A stretch of DNA of 64,000 nucleotides from Ecdyonurus torrentis (lineage: Eukaryota; Arthropoda; Insecta; Ephemeroptera; Heptageniidae), in NCBI GenBank assembly GCA_949318235.1, contig OX439133.1:13188646-13252645 (forward strand), given 5' to 3'. Shown here in pieces: positions 62,316 through 64,000 of this stretch. Position 1 is the first letter of the stretch. Each line of letters begins with the position of its first letter. The translations under genes were made by a program, and so were the position numbers. The notes beneath the pieces are model-generated. The model was not told where the DNA came from. It saw nothing but the letters and a program-made list of their open reading frames with translations, and searched no databases.

Positions 62316-62702
62316 GTATTAAAGCCCTTGTTGTCAACTTATTTTTTGTTATCATTTAGATTACTATAGATTGATAAAAACCATACCTTTTCATCCATGA
62401 ATTAGACACCAACACATTGATTTTATTTTTATTTTATTTTTGACTGTTATATCACGCATCTGACCTCACAATGTACCGATGGGGTCGTAATAGGGGTAAA
62501 GAACTTGAGGGAGGGGCTTATATTTATCACGTGACTGGAGCGGTGACTGTGATTGGCAGCGGTACTTTGAGACGTCAGATACGTTATATAACAGTCAAAA
62601 AGAAAATAAATACAAAATCAACGTCTTGGTGTCTTATTCATATGGTAATTATCAATCTAGTATTCTAAATGATAAAATAGTAAGTTGACAAGGGCTTAAT
62701 GT
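62316..62702. mobile_element. Palindromic MITE, about 385 bp, TTAA borders
   Basis: Arms of about 190 bases pair from the ends (TTAAAGCCCTTG and TTAAGCCCTTG, inward) through ATCATTTAGA, ATAGACACC-like and TTTTTGACTGTTATAT to a GC-richer centre near 62510. TTAA at both ends suggests a piggyBac-type target. The 65-codon frame inside (62471-62668) is a by-product. Confidence 0.8.
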
Positions 62703-63370
62703 AATATATCATTTGAAAAATTGCATTTAATTATAAATAAAGTAATTGAGCCAATTTAAAAAGCTTGTATATTTTAATAATAATTTATTATTATTATCCA
62801 TTCTACTTATCCTATAATATAAAGATATCAGTTTGCGTCATTTTATTTATTTGTGAAAATGTATTTCAATTACAAGGATATTTAATTTTTAATAACACAA
62901 TTAAGTCTAATTATTTGGTCGAAAATCATATAATAATTAAAATGTCACTATGTTACACTGTATTCGGCTAAATATATTTGAGTATTTAAATTTTATTTGT
63001 ACAAAATTTTATAAATATAAAATAACTAAATTAAATAACAAATAAAATAAGAAATATAATATTTAATTGTATCAATTATTATATCTTTTTATAATTTATA
63101 AAATTTTTAAATTATTTTAAAATTAAAAAATAAAATTTAATATATTTTTTTAATATTATATTTTAATTTGAATTAAACAAATATATAATTATTTTATAAC
63201 TATTTTTTAAAAAGAAGTTTTTATTTGATAGGAACAATAAAAAGAGGGGGGAAATTATTACTGTAACCTATTTCATATTAAATCTTTTTTATATTAATAT
63301 TATCAGGTATTTTTATTACTTATTAATCACATAAAATGAAGTTTATAATATACCTTATACAAATTTTCAC
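62703..63370. other. AT-rich DNA
   Basis: Nothing recognised. Confidence 0.5.
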
Positions 63371-63374
63371 GACT

Positions 63375-63960
63375 CCTATTCGTTCTTTAAAAAAAATTAA
63401 TTTAATAAATATAATATAAACTATTAATGGACTCTAAAATTGTTAATACACTCATAATCAAAAGTATTTAGGGTTAATTTGCCCCACCTCAATTTCCTGT
63501 AATTCTATTCTAGTACAACTAATTTGTATCATTGTATTTTATTACCAGGACCAAAATATTTGTAAGTAACATAATTAGTCCCGACAATCAGACCTAAATT
63601 TATAAATTATGCTCTTTGAAAATGCTGAGATAATCATAAAGCACCTTACAAAGTTTTATGGGATATTGAGGGGGGGGGGGGGGGGAAATCCAAGAAATGC
63701 ACTTATTATTATTTTTGACATATTTACAGAGGAGGTGCTAATAATAGCTGATTGATCATAAATTCAAGTGTCCTGAAAAAATTAAACGAACCACCAAGGT
63801 TTAAAATTTAAAAACATTAATATTGCTTTTTAAACATTTCTAACATCGTATATACCAAGTTATAACTGCGACTGAGACCTCAATTACTTTAAGCAAAGCT
63901 TAAGATAGTTTTTTTCACCACTGATATTATTAAAAAAAAAAAGCAAATTTTTAAACTACA
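63375..63960 (-). repeat. Repeat blocks U1 and U2, diverged copy outside the arms
   Basis: Order and orientation match 59020-58700 reversed copies: CTATTCGTTCTTTAA, AGTCCCGACAATCAGACCTA, GAGGAGGTGCTAATAATAGC, then a U2-like stretch. A G17-like run (63671-63687) stands where other copies have an A tract. The strand is given relative to the left-arm copy and is uncertain. Confidence 0.65.
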
Positions 63961-63962
63961 TT

Positions 63963-64000
<38 letters not shown>

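Noticed and set aside
62471..62668. 65-codon frame MYRWGRNRG...
   Set aside because: It lies within the palindromic MITE at 62316-62702.

Overview
The window is strongly AT-rich eukaryotic DNA with introns, long A/T tracts, TA, CA and tetranucleotide microsatellites, and many nested transposable elements (non-LTR retrotransposon, mariner, hAT-like, TTAA-target and palindromic MITE types). This fits an AT-rich invertebrate animal genome. I cannot name the species; the transposon types occur in cnidarians and arthropods alike. No prokaryotic operon, rRNA or intact tRNA gene was seen.

Region 1 (1-10239): the 3' part of one spliced gene on the + strand. Exons at 59-301, 1658-2066, 5803-5912 and 5997-6083 join in frame with GT/AG borders and end at a stop. 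A further exon at 3548-3651 also joins in frame but ends at its own stop, with polyadenylation signals behind it. That exon lies between two inverted arms (3187-3480 and 4538-4822), next to a 767-bp hAT-like insertion with a perfect 8-bp target duplication. Downstream, the AT-rich flank is tandemly duplicated (about 6296-7535 and 7535-8300). I do not recognise the protein.

Region 2 (10240-63960): a transposon nest whose main feature is an inverted repeat with arms of about 20 kb (12720-32269 on the left, 40105-60330 on the right) around a 7.8-kb centre. The arms are diverged and differ by clean events: a 920-bp mariner derivative (left only, empty site on the right), a 1.4-kb LINE reverse-transcriptase fragment (left only, empty site on the right), a 2.9-kb block present only on the left, and extra inverted and direct duplications on the right. 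The centre is itself built from direct copies of an arm module (starting near 30825, 33736 and 39241), carrying a 1.4-kb foldback element, a 747-bp hAT-like MITE and a TTAA-flanked MITE.

The commonest element is a SINE-like sequence of about 480 bp, seen in 17 full or partial copies. It has an A-rich tail after a conserved GTGTAAGGAAGAA end, a tRNA D-arm-like internal block and a conserved hairpin. Other protein-coding remnants are transposon-derived: a mariner transposase fragment, a PHD-finger ORF1 pseudogene in both arms, an RT fragment and a LINE 3' end. None looks active as it stands. The host gene is the only likely cellular gene; the rest is best read as repeat-driven segmental duplication, with misassembly as the main alternative for the large palindrome.
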